Notes: generated by a model from the letters alone, not told the origin. A DNA stretch of 64,000 nucleotides from Channa striata (GCA_033026295.1 CM065182.1:4588001-4652000), one strand, 5' to 3'. Positions 47,273 to 59,689 are shown, counted from the stretch's first letter. Numbers and translations are program-made.

Positions 47273-47412
47273 AAACTGTCCACATTTTCTCACGTCACGA
47301 CCACAGATGTAAATGTATTTCATTTGGATTTTATGCGATAGACAAACACAATGCGCTTCATTGACAAATGGTTTTACAAATAAATATCTGAAAACGGAAA
47401 TGAAGAAGCGCG
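47273..47412 (+). mobile_element. Tc1-type terminal-region remnant
   Basis: The phrases CCACATTTTCTCACGTCACG, TGTAAATGTATTTCATTTGG, ATTTTATGCGATAGACAAAC and TTTTACAAATAAATATCTGA occur in order. They match the long terminal inverted repeat of a fish Tc1-like family (TTGGGATTTTATGTGATAGA, TTACAAATAAAAATCTGAAA). No transposase sequence is attached. Confidence 0.55.
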
Positions 47413-47714
47413 TCGACACATTTTGACACATACGACATAAAACACAGAGACAACTCCAGATAATTAGGGCGGTTCCCCTGCGTTTGCTGCATGTGTATGT
47501 AACTGTTTGCTCACGTGTTCCTCTGCAAACCATTGTGTCCACACATTAACAAAAGAACGTGAGCGATCCACACAGCTTGAACTTAAGCTGCTTAGCAACA
47601 GCTTAAACTCAGACTTTCCTCCTCTGCTTTCGCATGTGTTTCTCTGTCTTGACAGGTTCCACATGATTCCAAGGTACAAAGTGAGAAAGAAGCAATAAGA
47701 GGCTAAATAAAACA

Positions 47715-47716
<2 letters not shown>

Positions 47717-47785
<69 letters not shown>
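47717..47785 (+). repeat. (TG)34 microsatellite
   Basis: One of the two longest dinucleotide arrays of the window, uninterrupted. Confidence 0.97.
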
Positions 47786-47788
<3 letters not shown>

Positions 47789-50700
47789 ATTTCTCTTATA
47801 TGTTTTACATTCAGCCTGTAAATGCCAACAGGTGACACTTGGATGTATATTTGCATTAGCTATGGAAAGATGTTTTCCACACTCATTAAAACGCACACAA
47901 GCTCATTTTTGCACAAATCTGGTCATAAAAAGGCTCATGTCTGTATATGAAACTTATATATGAAGCACATATAATGTGTGGCACCTAAGGAAGGTATGAC
48001 ATCGTGGGGTCTTTGGTGTGTGAGCGTGATTGTCGCCGCAAGAAAAAAGATGTTTGCAGCCTTGTCGGGCCACATGACACATCGGAGCACAGTTTTTCCC
48101 GGGGCCTCGGCACAGCTGCCATATATAGAATAAACATGGGCACATTCTGGAGGCAGGCCCGAGGCAGCGAAGTCTGTTGTGTTCCCATCCTGCTCTGGTT
48201 TTTGATTGCTACTGATTAGCGTGACTCACTCAGTGACGTACGTGGATAAAGCGAATGTTGTATTCATTTACACCTCATCAGGTCGGTCGTAATCGCAGAA
48301 TGAGCCAAATGTTTATGAGCATGGATCATGTGATTAGCTGCTTACATGTCAGCAGACTGAGGCGGCGTAGTCGAAGGCATCTTCATTTTTGTGGCCGGAA
48401 AAGCTTTAGTCCTCGGACCTTAACTCGCAAATGTTTTAACAACATTATTATTAGTATTTCTTGCGGCATTTAGTTATTTTATTTATACGTGTTTTGATTA
48501 GGAATCCTAAAGCACCCAATGCTCCTGGAATCCAATACGCCAATTTTGCAATAAATTGCCCCCTTCAACAAGTTTATGGACATTTTTGTGGTTTGTGCTG
48601 TTAAACTTCATATATTCGTACTGTACTCCACTAAAAGTGGCCAAAAAACCATCAGAAATCCATTGATAACCAGCATGATCTATTAAAAAACATTTTGCAT
48701 CACATAATTTTGTAGTTCAAGGAAGACTGGTCTTTATATTTACTATTTTTATACTTTTATACTTTTTATATGAAAAAATTCTTTGCCTAGTTGATGTTTT
48801 GTGTGTGTGTTGTTCTATGAATTTATTTTATACTTTTATTGAAACTTAACAATTTCATATTACTTCATTTGGAATATGGTTTTAATGCTTGCAGAGCGAC
48901 CTTGAGATTGTGGACCTTAGATGGCATTTTTGGTTCACGTCCTCATCTCGCACAGCGTTCTTAGTTATGGATGGTCAGCAGTTTGCCTACTGGTTACCTG
49001 GATCAGGTGTTGTCAGCCAATCAGAAGCTGGATGAAACCGTCTCCAATGACGAGGACACTGTGAGTCGGTATCTTTGAGCTTCTGATTCACTGAAAACAT
49101 TTTAAGCTACTTTACTTTTATTCTGCCACATTTCCTCAGCAGCATCACAACGTTGCAGGTAAAGAGTCTTTGCCATAATCATACAGGTGCTCTTACCTGG
49201 AAGATGAGTCATGATAACTGCTTTCATCTTTCTTCTGATTTGTTTAAAAAGAAGTCTAAATTTTGACTAGACTAGTTTTGAATTTTGACAACAGTTTGTA
49301 TTTTATTTGGTTAAAGAATTTGAATTATCGTTTCCACTTGTAGTGAAGTAATTTTTTTGACTAATTCTATTGAGGTTATGCACGTCCATCACCTCTACAA
49401 AGCAGATATATTTAAAGTTAAGATATCTGCAGCTTTCACCACAGTCTATTTACTTTTCTAAACTCGAGCGTCTTTTTCATTCCGACCACATGTCCCCTGT
49501 CCTTCTCCAGGTGCCTACATCCTTCTCCACATCTAAATTAAGCAACCCAGCAGACACCGTATCCGTGAGGCAAGAGGCCACTCGAGTGATGCAACGTGAC
49601 GAATGAAACGTAACTGATAACGTGTTTGACAGCCTCTGCCGCTGCTTGTAGCTGCCTTTGTAGTGTCAGACATCCCGCGCACTTTGTAGTTCTGCAGTTG
49701 ATTCACGCCATTGGTGAATCTTATTGATTTCTTTCATTTTTTTTTAAGTCGTCTCATCAAAGTTGCAAACTTGTCTTGTTTAAGCTGCACTGAAAAGGAA
49801 AGAAAATACAGACGCTGTATTTTCCTACAGATGCTGTATCTTTTGTCACATAGTGGAACAAAAATGACATTTAATTTGACTCCAGGCCCGAGGTGAGTCA
49901 TGATGGAAGTAACTAATCTCAATTTGTCAGACTGGGATGTAGCAGGAGACAGACTTTAACGAACAAACTTTGAAATGTAAACTGTTCCAGGGTCGAGAAT
50001 TGACTCTTTTTGTGCCCAGTCTCCAAATTAAAGGACATGCAGGGAGAGTTTGGCCAGTATTTATATTTAGATGTGGTCAAACTCTCACTGAAACAGAAAC
50101 AACTTTCTTTGCAATAACTTGAAAATGTGAGTTATAATTTAATTAAAAAATCTAGAGCAAAGTCAATTTTTTAAAATTTTATTTGCTTCTCAAGTTTTTC
50201 TTTTCTTAAATTATAATTTTTTGTAAAACGCAGAACTTTCATCTTCTGCACACATGTGGACACATGAAAGACACATCAGACAGAACCGGTTCTACCTCTG
50301 TTCTTTGACATCTATGAAATGGCGGCTTGCACATGTTATTGGGCATCAGCAAAACCTTCGGGAAAACGTAACTGGCTGCTACAGGCGGCGAAACAATTAT
50401 TTTATTATACTGCAACACTATCTCTGAAAATTCCCAATTAAGCAGAAGAGACTTCACCACAAGTATAAGGTGAACATGATTTGTTAATAAAGATTTGGTG
50501 CAGCCTCAGACTCTGAGACTGAGGCTGAAGCAGATCCGGCCTCAGAGGGGGATTCATGGGCCCCTGGTGGTGGGTGCAGTCAGGGCGGCAGTGGCTCCCT
50601 GCACAATGAGGAAACGGTCTTTGGATGTGCAGCGGTTGGAAGAATGTAGGTGGTAGACGGAAGCTGGACTTCCAAACGTCCAAACTACATATTTGCAACC

Positions 50701-51690
50701 GTGAATACGTTTAGCAAAGCATGTACCTGAAACATCAGGACCTCACTCTGTTGTAAAATAATATCATTAGAATCACATACTTATCCCAGATGTGTAAGAA
50801 GAAGAAAACCAGCAGAATGGGATGGAAACGATTGAAGGATTGAGTTTGGATCAGTAACTGTAAAAAATACGGGATGTGGTCATCTCTAATAACTGAATGG
50901 GAACTGAACGTTTTCCCATTTGCTTGCACGCTATCAGCAATCACTTATTGAATGACGAAAACTTTATTGACATTTTCCTTCTTTTGCATCACAAGGGAGA
51001 AGCATCTCCAGAGCAGCAGCTGCTCTCTAAAGTGCACATGATGAACATTACATAACCATAATGATCCCTTGGCTTTTTCATTTACTTCTCAAGGCCAGCC
51101 ATCTTTGATTCTCCCGAGCGTTTGCAGCTGTGTCCTCCCGGGGTTTACCAGTACCCACAGTTCCCTTGAGGGTTCCCCCGTTGGAGACACATGGGAATGA
51201 GCTGTTTCATTAAAACGCATGGTTGAGCCACATAATTAGTTTTGTGTCGTGTGTGGATGTTGCATTTCTTTTTATTTCATAGAAGTGTAAACTAAATGTC
51301 TAAATCCGCAGTTTTCCTGGTTTTAGTCATAGCTTATTTCTGCCTTTGACCAAACGAAATCCTAAAAGAAATGTTTTTTGGGGCCTGTTTTCTCCGCAGT
51401 GAGCCTCACCGATGCGGCTCTCTGAACATGTCATGTCATTAGTGGGAAGTTACACCGACCCTGTGAATGTGAGCGGCTGGTTACACTTGTATCTGGAGTG
51501 TATTACACTGGAAAATAGACTAAAGCCCCGACACACAATCCAGCAGAAAATTGACAGAATCCCAGTTTCTGGGTCATCGGTGTCCTGTAGGGCCCCTGTG
51601 GATCTGGTGAAAGAACATGAAACTCATCATAGTTAATGCAACGTATGGCACAGATGAAAAGACACAAACTAGATAAACAGGATGTCAAAA
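47786..51690. other. Unique sequence, no gene recognised
   Basis: The 48040-48250 block is repeat-free and includes CCATATATAGAATAAAC and GATTAGCGTGACTCACTCAG, which could be regulatory. The T-rich stretch at 48720-48800 and the block at 49095-49140 may be scraps of a common fish MITE but are too short to assign. No exon is seen. Confidence 0.35.
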
Positions 51691-52408
51691 AAAGACGTTT
51701 ATTGTGTCTCTGAATCCTACATATAGTCTGTGGGTTTAATCAAATCCAGGAACACTGGAATGTAGTTGTCTCTGCCAGCTGTGTTGAGATGAACTTTTTC
51801 AGAGCGGCTTATGTGCTGTGCAAGTAATAAACGCTGCCATCAATAAAAAACAAAACCAAAACAAAAAAAAGACATATTAATAAACTATAAGCAAAGACTG
51901 TCTCAGCTGGTTCTGTTCATGGTGAATAAGCAATGACTGTACAAAGAACATCGAAGACGCTCCAGCTCCCATAACCACGCTGCATCAAACCTTAACTCAG
52001 GAAAAAACCAAAAGCTGAGCTCCTTCTCCTGGAGCAGCCGCCTGTTTCCAACCAAAACATCATTTGCACGTCTTTGGCAGATTACTGTGAATCAGACCCT
52101 GGAGGTGGTGGCACCCGTGCTAACTGCCCCACATTAGGCTGCATCCCATTGGTCCATCTTCGTCCCTGCCTCTTCGAAGTGACATGATTCCAAAGGTTTT
52201 TACAGTTTTTTATTTTATTTCATGGGACATTTTGATTTGTGCATAAAGGGACGAGGTTCTAGAATTGCTACGGCCTGTCACTGAAGCTCTGTCTGTGGAC
52301 GTCGGGCCTTCTGCCCTTGCGGTATATTGGACTAACTTGCCGAGAGAGCAATATGGATTCTTGTAGGAAAAACTCAAAGTCCATGGCATCTTCCCGGCCA
52401 GCTTGTTC
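51691..52408 (-). other. Possible 3' untranslated region (weak)
   Basis: On the minus strand an AATAAA hexamer lies at 51698-51703, about 700 bases after the stop of an exon-like frame at 52409-52498. The sequence between is repeat-free and A+T-rich, with an ATTAATAAACT motif. The hexamer is followed at once by a T-run, with little room for a normal cleavage site, so support is thin. Confidence 0.15.
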
Positions 52409-52498
52409 TCATTCCAAGGCGTTAAGACGCTTCGCTTCCTGCAATCCCTTCGTGTTACAAGCAGACACACTGACGCTTTCAGTGCAGTAAATCAGAAA
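52409..52498 (-). other. Possible terminal coding exon (weak)
   Basis: An acceptor-like TTTGTTTGTCGCAG on the minus strand precedes 29 open codons (FLIYCTESVSVSACNTKGLQ then EAKRLNALE) and a TGA stop. The end is charged and protein-like, but codon choice is close to neutral and no family is recognised. A second frame across 52210-52470 is also open. Either or both could be chance. Confidence 0.15.
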
Positions 52499-52916
52499 CT
52501 GCGACAAACAAATATGTGAAGCCTAAATCAATGATGTAAAAAAGGAAGAGAAAAAGTGTCTTGGGGTGAAGGATGGTACGACAAATGTGCCTTACTCACT
52601 ATATAAGTTTGTTTGCCACATTCACTCTGTACCAGAGTCAGAAGAGCCTGTAGCTTCCTGCAACTTTTCTGCTCTTGGCGTCACTATAGACGTTCAATAA
52701 AGTCTGTATTAAAAAATGTGATCATTTGTAAATAGACTCTTCAATTCCAAATGAGCAGAGAGAAAAGCTTGAGCTACCTGTACGTTCGTACGCACTTAAT
52801 GTTGTCTGCTCGCCTGGGAATCCTATGTCTAGGAAATACTTACCTGTCCTGTTTACCTGGCTCCAGCCTGTTCATGCACCTTGCTGAAGCTGTTCACCTG
52901 TTGGAGGTTAAAGGAG

Positions 52917-52919
<3 letters not shown>

Positions 52920-52995
<76 letters not shown>
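52920..52995 (+). repeat. (TG)38 microsatellite
   Basis: The longest uninterrupted dinucleotide array in the window. Confidence 0.97.
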
Positions 52996-52996
<1 letters not shown>

Positions 52997-53055
52997 TAAC
53001 CAAGCTCAAACTTCACTGCAGTGCATTAATGATCATTACATAATCAACCATCATG

Positions 53056-53100
53056 ACTGGACCGGCTGTAACTCAGTCGGTAGAACAGACTCCCGGTTTC
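53056..53100 (+). repeat. tRNA-derived SINE head fragment
   Basis: GGCTGTAACTCAGTCGGTAG followed by AACAGACTCC closely resembles the 5' part of a tRNA and of fish SINEs (GGCTGTAGCTCAGT-type), including an A-box-like TAACTCAGTCGG. No B box or SINE body follows, so it is a truncated piece. Confidence 0.45.
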
Positions 53101-55430
53101 TCCTGCTCAGTTTGTGGTGCAGATGCACAGTGAGATGCTCTGAATTATCTGTCAGGAAATCACAGTCCTTCTTTTGTCGACACATGCCGTATTGTATTGC
53201 AGTATTGACAAAAATTCCACAGTATTGTGACAAAAATCGTGAAAATCATAATCTGTTCTGTTTGTTCTCCCCCCGTTTATCCGACATGTCTGCACACATC
53301 AACAATTACCCAACTCAGGCAGAGGCATCTGTGAGGTGCCGAGTGGGACGCTGGGGTGAGCAGACCTGTGTTTCACTAATGCCTGCTCCCATATGGCTGC
53401 AGCAAATTGTGTGTAAACAACTTTGATAAATCTTAGCTTGCAGGCAAATGTGAAGTTGATTCAGCGATGATCTGTCAGCCGTCTCCACTGGAACGTGTGC
53501 AGTTTTTAAAAGTTATAACGAAGACATAAATAAGACTCTTGCAGATGAGCGTTGAAGTTGAGGCTTCACGCGTTTGCGGTGCATTTGTTCGCCTCCTTCT
53601 TCCCTTCATTGGTCGTTTGCTGGAACCTTCAGCCGGCGTGTTTTGGACGGCTGCTCTGCTGCTTTTCCTGTGTGACAGCCTCTCTGTGCATTACCCATGA
53701 TCCCACAGGTCTGAAAGCTTAGTTTGCTGATTGCCTACTAGGCAAACACATCAAGCACACACCTGCAGCCTCGGCTCTCTCCTGCGAAAATTGCTCCAAC
53801 CTCAGGCCATTTAGGAGAGAAATATGGAGCCTAGTGTTTTTATTTTTCCTCCTCACACTCGGCAAGAAAATGCTAACAGGACGTTCGGTCTGATGTTCGG
53901 CTGGGCAGGTGCCAGAAAGCAACACACTGCTGCGAAGCTAATGAAGATAAACACCATCCATCTTCAACAAAGTGCAGCTTCTTTTTCTTTTTTTTTACTT
54001 TCGGAGAATGTTTGTAATCATAAACATTGTTAGACAGGATTCATCAAAGTGAAATTGATTGTCAGCATTTTTATATCATACTTCCCTGGAATCCCTGTGA
54101 CACGCACCTCCTCTGGCGAACACACAAACGCATCCAGCGCGTACGTGTCGGACAGGTGGGGATTTGACAGCCGTGAATTAGCGGGTAATGAAGCTCTTCT
54201 CCGCGATGGAGGAGCCGCTGTTGGCTGGAAGAAACAAAAGGTCGAGCTGTGAGGGCTGCCACAAACTTGTTAAAAGGTCAAACTCGGCGCTGAGGAATTC
54301 TGCAGCCCCACTTCTTTAGCGGGTTGTGAAAGAGAAACACGCACACGCTGCCGTCTGCAGCCCGGTGTGGGCCGTGTCACCGATGCACATTTTACATTCT
54401 GTTTCCTCTGAGCTTCTCTGAAGGCAATGCTGCGATTGTCACTTCAGCTTTCATAAATAATGCAGCTTTGACATCAGATGACATCATTGTCAGGGTTTGT
54501 GCTGTTTTATGTGGGGAGACACACTGTTTGGCCTTGTGTTTGAGTGTCAAGATGCAACAGGACGGCGAAGTCGTTTTGGTTATTTTTCAGTTTGGGGAAC
54601 AGGAGAACATTCGCATTGACATTTCTTCATTGCCGCTGTCACCTTTAGCTGCTTTCATAACTTACAAAACACCGTCTGATTCCCTGGGCGCCCTAAAGTC
54701 CTCTGCCATCACAGCAGACTGAAGTAAAGGGACTTTATTGGGGAAGCAGATGAACGCTGTCAGGATGGTTTGAGTGGGCTTCACTAACGTCTGTTTGCTG
54801 CTTCGATGGTAAAGGGCAAAGTGCGAACTTTCGACTTTCCTGATTTCGAACAACACAGGCAGGCTCGGACTGGAGCTAGATGATGACGACGGTGATAAAT
54901 TGTATTAAGGAAAGCCATATTTTCTGGTCCAACATGGATGTTTATGATCACATCTCCAGGAGACAATGGTGGTTTAGTAGATGGTCTCGAGCTCATGTTG
55001 CTCGATCTTTGACAGCACGTGAAATATGTATATACCAAACAAACCCAGTGCTGATGAAGATCATGTGATCCTATTAAAAGCTGAAGACAAGAGCTGTGGT
55101 ATTACGTTCTTGTCCTTATGACAATTTAATGAGTAACATGTCAAACTGTGAATGTGTTACTTTAATTCCAACAGTGTTTGTGCTACTATGACCCGTTCAC
55201 TTGCATTACACGACGGGCATTTCAGTGTTGTACACGACTGATAGAGAAGCAACTAGGCCGATAGAAGAACTTCAACTGTTTGGCAGTTTTGCTTTCTTAA
55301 TGATTTTGATCATCTATTAATCAACACTTTAATTCATTGTCTCTACGTTAAACTGTTTTCTCAACTGCTGCAAGAACAAATTTTGATAATTACATATTTT
55401 ACTCAGCTATATTTATATAAGGTATGTCAT
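53101..55430. other. Unique sequence, no gene recognised
   Basis: The frames at 53719-54252 and 54468-54856 show no motif. No exon or repeat that I can name. Confidence 0.4.
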
Positions 55431-55798
55431 TAAAGGTCAACTTTTACCAATTTTCAACTTGCTTTCTCTGGCTTTAGTTAGTGTGTAAAAGAACATTAAT
55501 GCTTTTAAACTTTCCTTTGACTTATAAACCTATTACTATATTAAACATATTTCTCAGCTTCTAGGTGTATTGATGAAAATGTTTCATTACCCCTAATGTT
55601 TTTCATCATTAGGAGTTTAGATGATGTCACCTGGAGAAGATGGAGAAGAAGCAGGTTGAACGTGATTTCAAACTTCATAGAAGGAGCAACAAAGTGATAT
55701 CATCTGAAATGAAGGTTCTTCCAAGTGATGTCATCTGGAGGCGTTGTTCAGGTAGAAGTAGAGAGATATTTAATTATGGGGAGGTCAGAGGGAAGTCT
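55431..55798 (+). mobile_element. Inverted-repeat element family, copy C
   Basis: The longest copy. It has AAAGGTCAACTTTTACCAAT, TTTTCAACTTGCTTTCTCTG and GCTTTAGTTAGTGTGTAAA at the left. A hairpin-prone centre follows (TGATGAAAA ... CATTACCCCTAATG ... TTTTCATCA, 55571-55608). The shared core TTCCAAGTGATGTCATCTGG and AGGTAGAAGTAGAGAGATAT lie at the right. A second ATGATGTCACCTGGAG at 55620 shows that the core occurs twice. No coding content. Confidence 0.6.
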
Positions 55799-57384
55799 TG
55801 TGGCATTCAGTTACACAGGCTACTCAAACTACAATCAAAAATGGCAATTTCTCTATCAGTGAAGATTCTGGAAAACGTGTCTGACAACAGAGTTAAGTCA
55901 ATATCATGGAATTACCTTTAATAACTGTTCATAAACATGTGGCCAAGACTTGATTCTTCAGAACACATGCAAAATTAAAATCAAAAGGATGACTGGTTTG
56001 GCCTTTCCGCAGTGAATGGTGTCACCTGTGAACCAGATTAAGCTTATTAGCAGTCAGTGAAAAGCGATCTGCAGGCAGGAGGCTTTTATAACGCTCCCCA
56101 TTCAATTCCTTATCAGACAGCAATTCAAACAGGTGGGCAGACGATGTGTGTGCAGAGAAATCATAAGTTCCCCGAGCCCGCAAGATCTTTCACAGGGTTT
56201 CCAAACCCTGATTCTCTCTGCCGTGATGGATTCGGCGTATTAATAATAGACAAGGACACTATTATTCTGGGATATCCAATTTAAAGTGATGAAAAAGTAA
56301 TATACTGGACTTTGAGTAAAAATGAGAAATTGGAGAGAAAAGTTATAAAGGGGTTTCTTAGAATGGGGAGATGTGCAGAATCTCATACCAGGCCACTGTA
56401 AATTCTCCTTGTAGCCACTGTATTGAAATTCGCGGGTGGAACATACAGTAGAGACCACGAGACCGTCCCCCTGTGAAATACGACAGGTTGTTTGGACCGA
56501 CCGAACCTGCTACCGTTTGGCCACATCTAGTGGTTTTAGTGAACATTAGTCTGTCGCGTAGCGTTAAGGTTCTCATACGTCTGGGCCACAAAGGATTTCA
56601 CTCAGGAGACCGAAAATACTGCTGTTGCTGCTGCATGATTGTGACCGTGACTGTTTTCCTCACCCCCATGATCTTCATTTAGTGGCTAATCTGAATGTGG
56701 GCAGACCCCCACAGAGCGATAAACGTGTGGTTTCACCCGATAATGTACACGGGCGGCGTGAAGCTGGACTAGAGAACCTGTCAGTCAAGCCCACAGCAGG
56801 TGTAATCAGCCACGATAATTATCATTTCTCTAAAACAGACCTTTGTGATGGAAGAAAACCCTAACGTGTCATCGGAGACAATAATAATAATTGTGCATTT
56901 CAAACCTGCTTCACATTCAGGGTGCTGGTGCCCCGAAGGCTGATGTCTAAATGATTAAAAACACGTTTTTTTTAGTAAGGCATTTGATTTGTGCTGTTTA
57001 TCATCTGCTTTAAGGGGCAATTTGTTCCAAATGAACTTTGACACCAGGGTTTTCGTTGGACTGGGCGCTGTGCTGTTACTGCACAGCTAATTAAATATGG
57101 AAATATGCTCGCTGCAGCGTTTGCAAGGGCAATGAAAGATGTTATGGAGACAATGTGGCTGAAAATGTACAGTAAGAGAACACGGATGCAGCTGCAGTTC
57201 CCCAGGCTCGAGGGTCGGGCGCCGATCACGGCCAAAGCCCAACAAGAACGTCGTACTTCAGGCCTAACCAAACCTGTTGCAGATGAATTTGTCTAGTTTG
57301 AGTTTGTCTAGTACAAGAACAACAAAATAACACAAATGATGAAGTTTTTGTAGTTTGACACGTGTACCACACAGCGGGGAGTTC
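55799..57384. other. Unique sequence, no gene recognised
   Basis: No recognised exon or repeat; the frames lack motifs. Confidence 0.4.
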
Positions 57385-57492
57385 TCATATGAAGAGGCTC
57401 CACTTGATTTTCGTGATGACGTTCAACAGGAGCTGCCCCACTTTCCTCACCAGGAGATCCAGAGCGTTCTCAGCAGACTTCTTCAAACCGCT
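57385..57492 (-). other. Possible terminal coding exon, open on both strands
   Basis: After an acceptor-like CTCTAATTTTGTAG, the minus strand is open for 35 codons (SGLKKSAENALDLLVRKVGQ then LLLNVITKIKWSLFI) and ends in TGA. About three quarters of its third codon positions are G or C, higher than the surroundings, and the peptide is amphipathic. The plus strand is also open across the same bases (for example EEAPLDFRDDVQQELPHFPH) to a TAG at about 57502. Base-position statistics favour the minus strand slightly. I recognise no family on either strand. Confidence 0.22.
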
Positions 57493-58000
57493 CTACAAAA
57501 TTAGAGCGAAGACAATCTAGTCTTCCCCTTTAGTGGCGTCCAGCAACAGCTGTCAGAATAAAACAAATCATTGGCTTTCACGGGTTTTAGTTTTGTTCTG
57601 TAAGTTAGAATCGGGGATTTCTTTACATGAAGAAATGTGAGATAATATGTGAGACATTAGCTAAGAAGGGGGTGTGTCCCAGCACATGTATTCAACGCTG
57701 TCCCCCTCTCAGGGGATTAATTGAGCCTATTCATCACAATGACTGGATGAATTTGCCCTGTGAGGACGACAGTCCCTTTATAGAAAATTAAGGGATTCAA
57801 ATTTACTCCTCTAACGGCTTCTCTGTGCTCTCGTCCCTCTTCCTCTCTCTCTCCCTGTATGTTGTGTTGTCTATTTGAACTCATCTGTCTCCTCTCTCTA
57901 CCATTTCTGTATTCTTCTAAGCCTCGGGAGGAGTGAAAGAGCACAAACTATGCAAAATAAAAAAACAACCAAAAAAAAGGGAGCGTTCGTTGCCAGAGAG
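57493..58000. other. Unique sequence
   Basis: CT-rich low complexity at 57820-57900; nothing else recognised. Confidence 0.4.
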
Positions 58001-58280
58001 TGATGAGAAATCCTCTCCAAGCTAATGGAATACAAAGACAACGTCTCCCTAATTTTCAATCCAATTATCTCGTGATTAATGCTTTAAGGGAGGTTGTTCT
58101 TCAATGTGGTCGTCACTCACTTCACCTGATTAAATAGCCGGTCCTTTGCCAAAACAATCAGACGCAGATTTGGAGCCGCTGCGATCGTTACTCAAGAGGG
58201 GAACTGCGGAGGAGAGCGGATCAGGCAGATTATAATTACATTGTTATGCAGATTACAGATATTGTCTGAGGTGGATGGTC
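58001..58280. promoter_or_regulatory. Candidate conserved-type regulatory block
   Basis: The block is repeat-free, with homeodomain and other enhancer-like words in close order: CCTAATTTTCAATCCAATTA, CTCGTGATTAATGC, GATTAAATAGCC, GATTATAATTACATTG and TATGCAGATTA. The absence of simple repeats and the density of such words are typical of conserved non-coding DNA near developmental genes. This is inference without an alignment. Confidence 0.25.
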
Positions 58281-58285
58281 TGAGA

Positions 58286-58316
58286 GTGGAGGTGCCTGTT
58301 GAACCAGCACCTCCAC
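58286..58316. repeat. 10-bp perfect stem hairpin
   Basis: GTGGAGGTGC and GCACCTCCAC are exact complements across an 11-base loop. It is not followed by a T-run and is too short for a known RNA class. Confidence 0.7.
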
Positions 58317-59421
58317 CTCACCCACACTCTAGGGTTTTTTCCCACTTTCCACGTGACTTGTGAGGAAGCAAAAGCATGAAAAGTGGAAAATGTTTTATAC
58401 TGAACGAGGCCCTGTGTCATTTTAGTGGCATTTTTAGGACGTTATTTTCCGTACAGTACAAACGCAGCATTACCCAGTGTTGTAAAGCAGTTTAGGTCCG
58501 ATTTTGGGACTTGTGCAGGGCTGGAAACGCTTCACTTTGACTTACGTACCACTGAAATCTAATATTTTGGACCGTTGTTGCCACATTTGCTGTACACTGT
58601 ACGTGCGCTTATTAGCTTTAAGGTTTATGTGTGTTTCAGCGTCTGTGTGATCCCCCCACACTCTGTTCTCCAAGGTTGTGTTCACAGGCAACAAAATCTC
58701 ATATTGACATTGTGCATATTTTTCTATTCTTTGTTCCATCTGACGCTGTAATGTCCAGGCAAGGAGGGTAAAGCTGAGCGTAGGTGAAGTGTCTCTAATC
58801 CAAATAGACAGGATGGAATGAAACCGTGAAGTAGATCAATGGGAAATTACAGGTGCAAGGCTTTGTTTCAATTCAGACCCTGGGGATCGGATCATACAGC
58901 CATTATCTGTTGTCACTGCGGATGAAGTTGGTGTTTATCCCAATCGATATATCCAGATCTATAGTTTAGTAGACAGTTCATCACAGTGCGGCTATGTTCA
59001 GGTCAGAACATCAGTGGTGGATGACCTTAAAATAGGATCACATGTTGTTTCCACCTTGAACATTCGTACTAACCAAGGCTCCTAAAAGTTTCTCACAAAA
59101 CACAAAACAAGGAATCATCACCATTAAAAGGGAAAAAAAGAGCCTTCGCACGACTCTTTCCACAAACAGTGTCTTCATTACTCAGGATGAGTGCTAGCCT
59201 TGCCACATGGTGCATTAGTTTCATTTGCATAATGTTTGAGGCCTGAAGAGGTAAAATGATCAAGTAAAACAAAAGGAAACGCAAAGAAGACAGAAACCTT
59301 TTGATTTTTATGACTTTTTCCCTTCTCTGATAACCATCTTGTGAACCCTCTGAGTCACGTCCAAGCTGGTACAGAAACCAACTCCTCAGAGATAATCTGA
59401 GGACGTATCTCACGGTAAAAT

Positions 59422-59424
<3 letters not shown>
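58317..59424. other. Unique sequence, no gene recognised
   Basis: Nothing coding is recognised. An ATTTGCAT octamer lies near 59222. Confidence 0.4.

Positions 59425-59466
<42 letters not shown>
59425..59466 (+). repeat. (CA)21 microsatellite
   Basis: An uninterrupted CA array. Confidence 0.96.
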
Positions 59467-59469
<3 letters not shown>

Positions 59470-59689
59470 GGTGCCAAAATTGCTTGTAATAAAGACATGA
59501 ACATATGATTTCCCCCTGTTATAAATCACAAAACGCGTCGGGCTGGAACACAGACGTGAGACAAACTGTGGACCACCTGTAGTGGAAGAGATGAAGGCAT
59601 CGAAAGTAAACAGCAAGACAACACTTCAATGCAATCAGGAGAAGAAAGCTGGAATATAATGGGGTGTTTATGAGCCTCGGGCTGCAGTG

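Noticed and set aside
47464..47896. Minus frames with long Thr-His repeats
   Set aside because: They are translations of a TG array (the same applies to frames at 6.9, 9.1, 28.05, 52.9, 59.4 and 62.4 kb).
48720..49140. Scraps resembling the common CAGTGGTGGAA-type fish MITE
   Set aside because: The matching words are too short and scattered to fix an element or its ends.
52690..52715. AATAAA on the plus strand as the 3' end of a transcript
   Set aside because: The hexamer is present, but no upstream plus-strand exon or stop codon supports a transcript ending there.
58286..58316. microRNA or terminator hairpin
   Set aside because: The stem is only 10 bp, without the extended imperfect duplex of a microRNA precursor, and vertebrate pol II genes do not use hairpin terminators.
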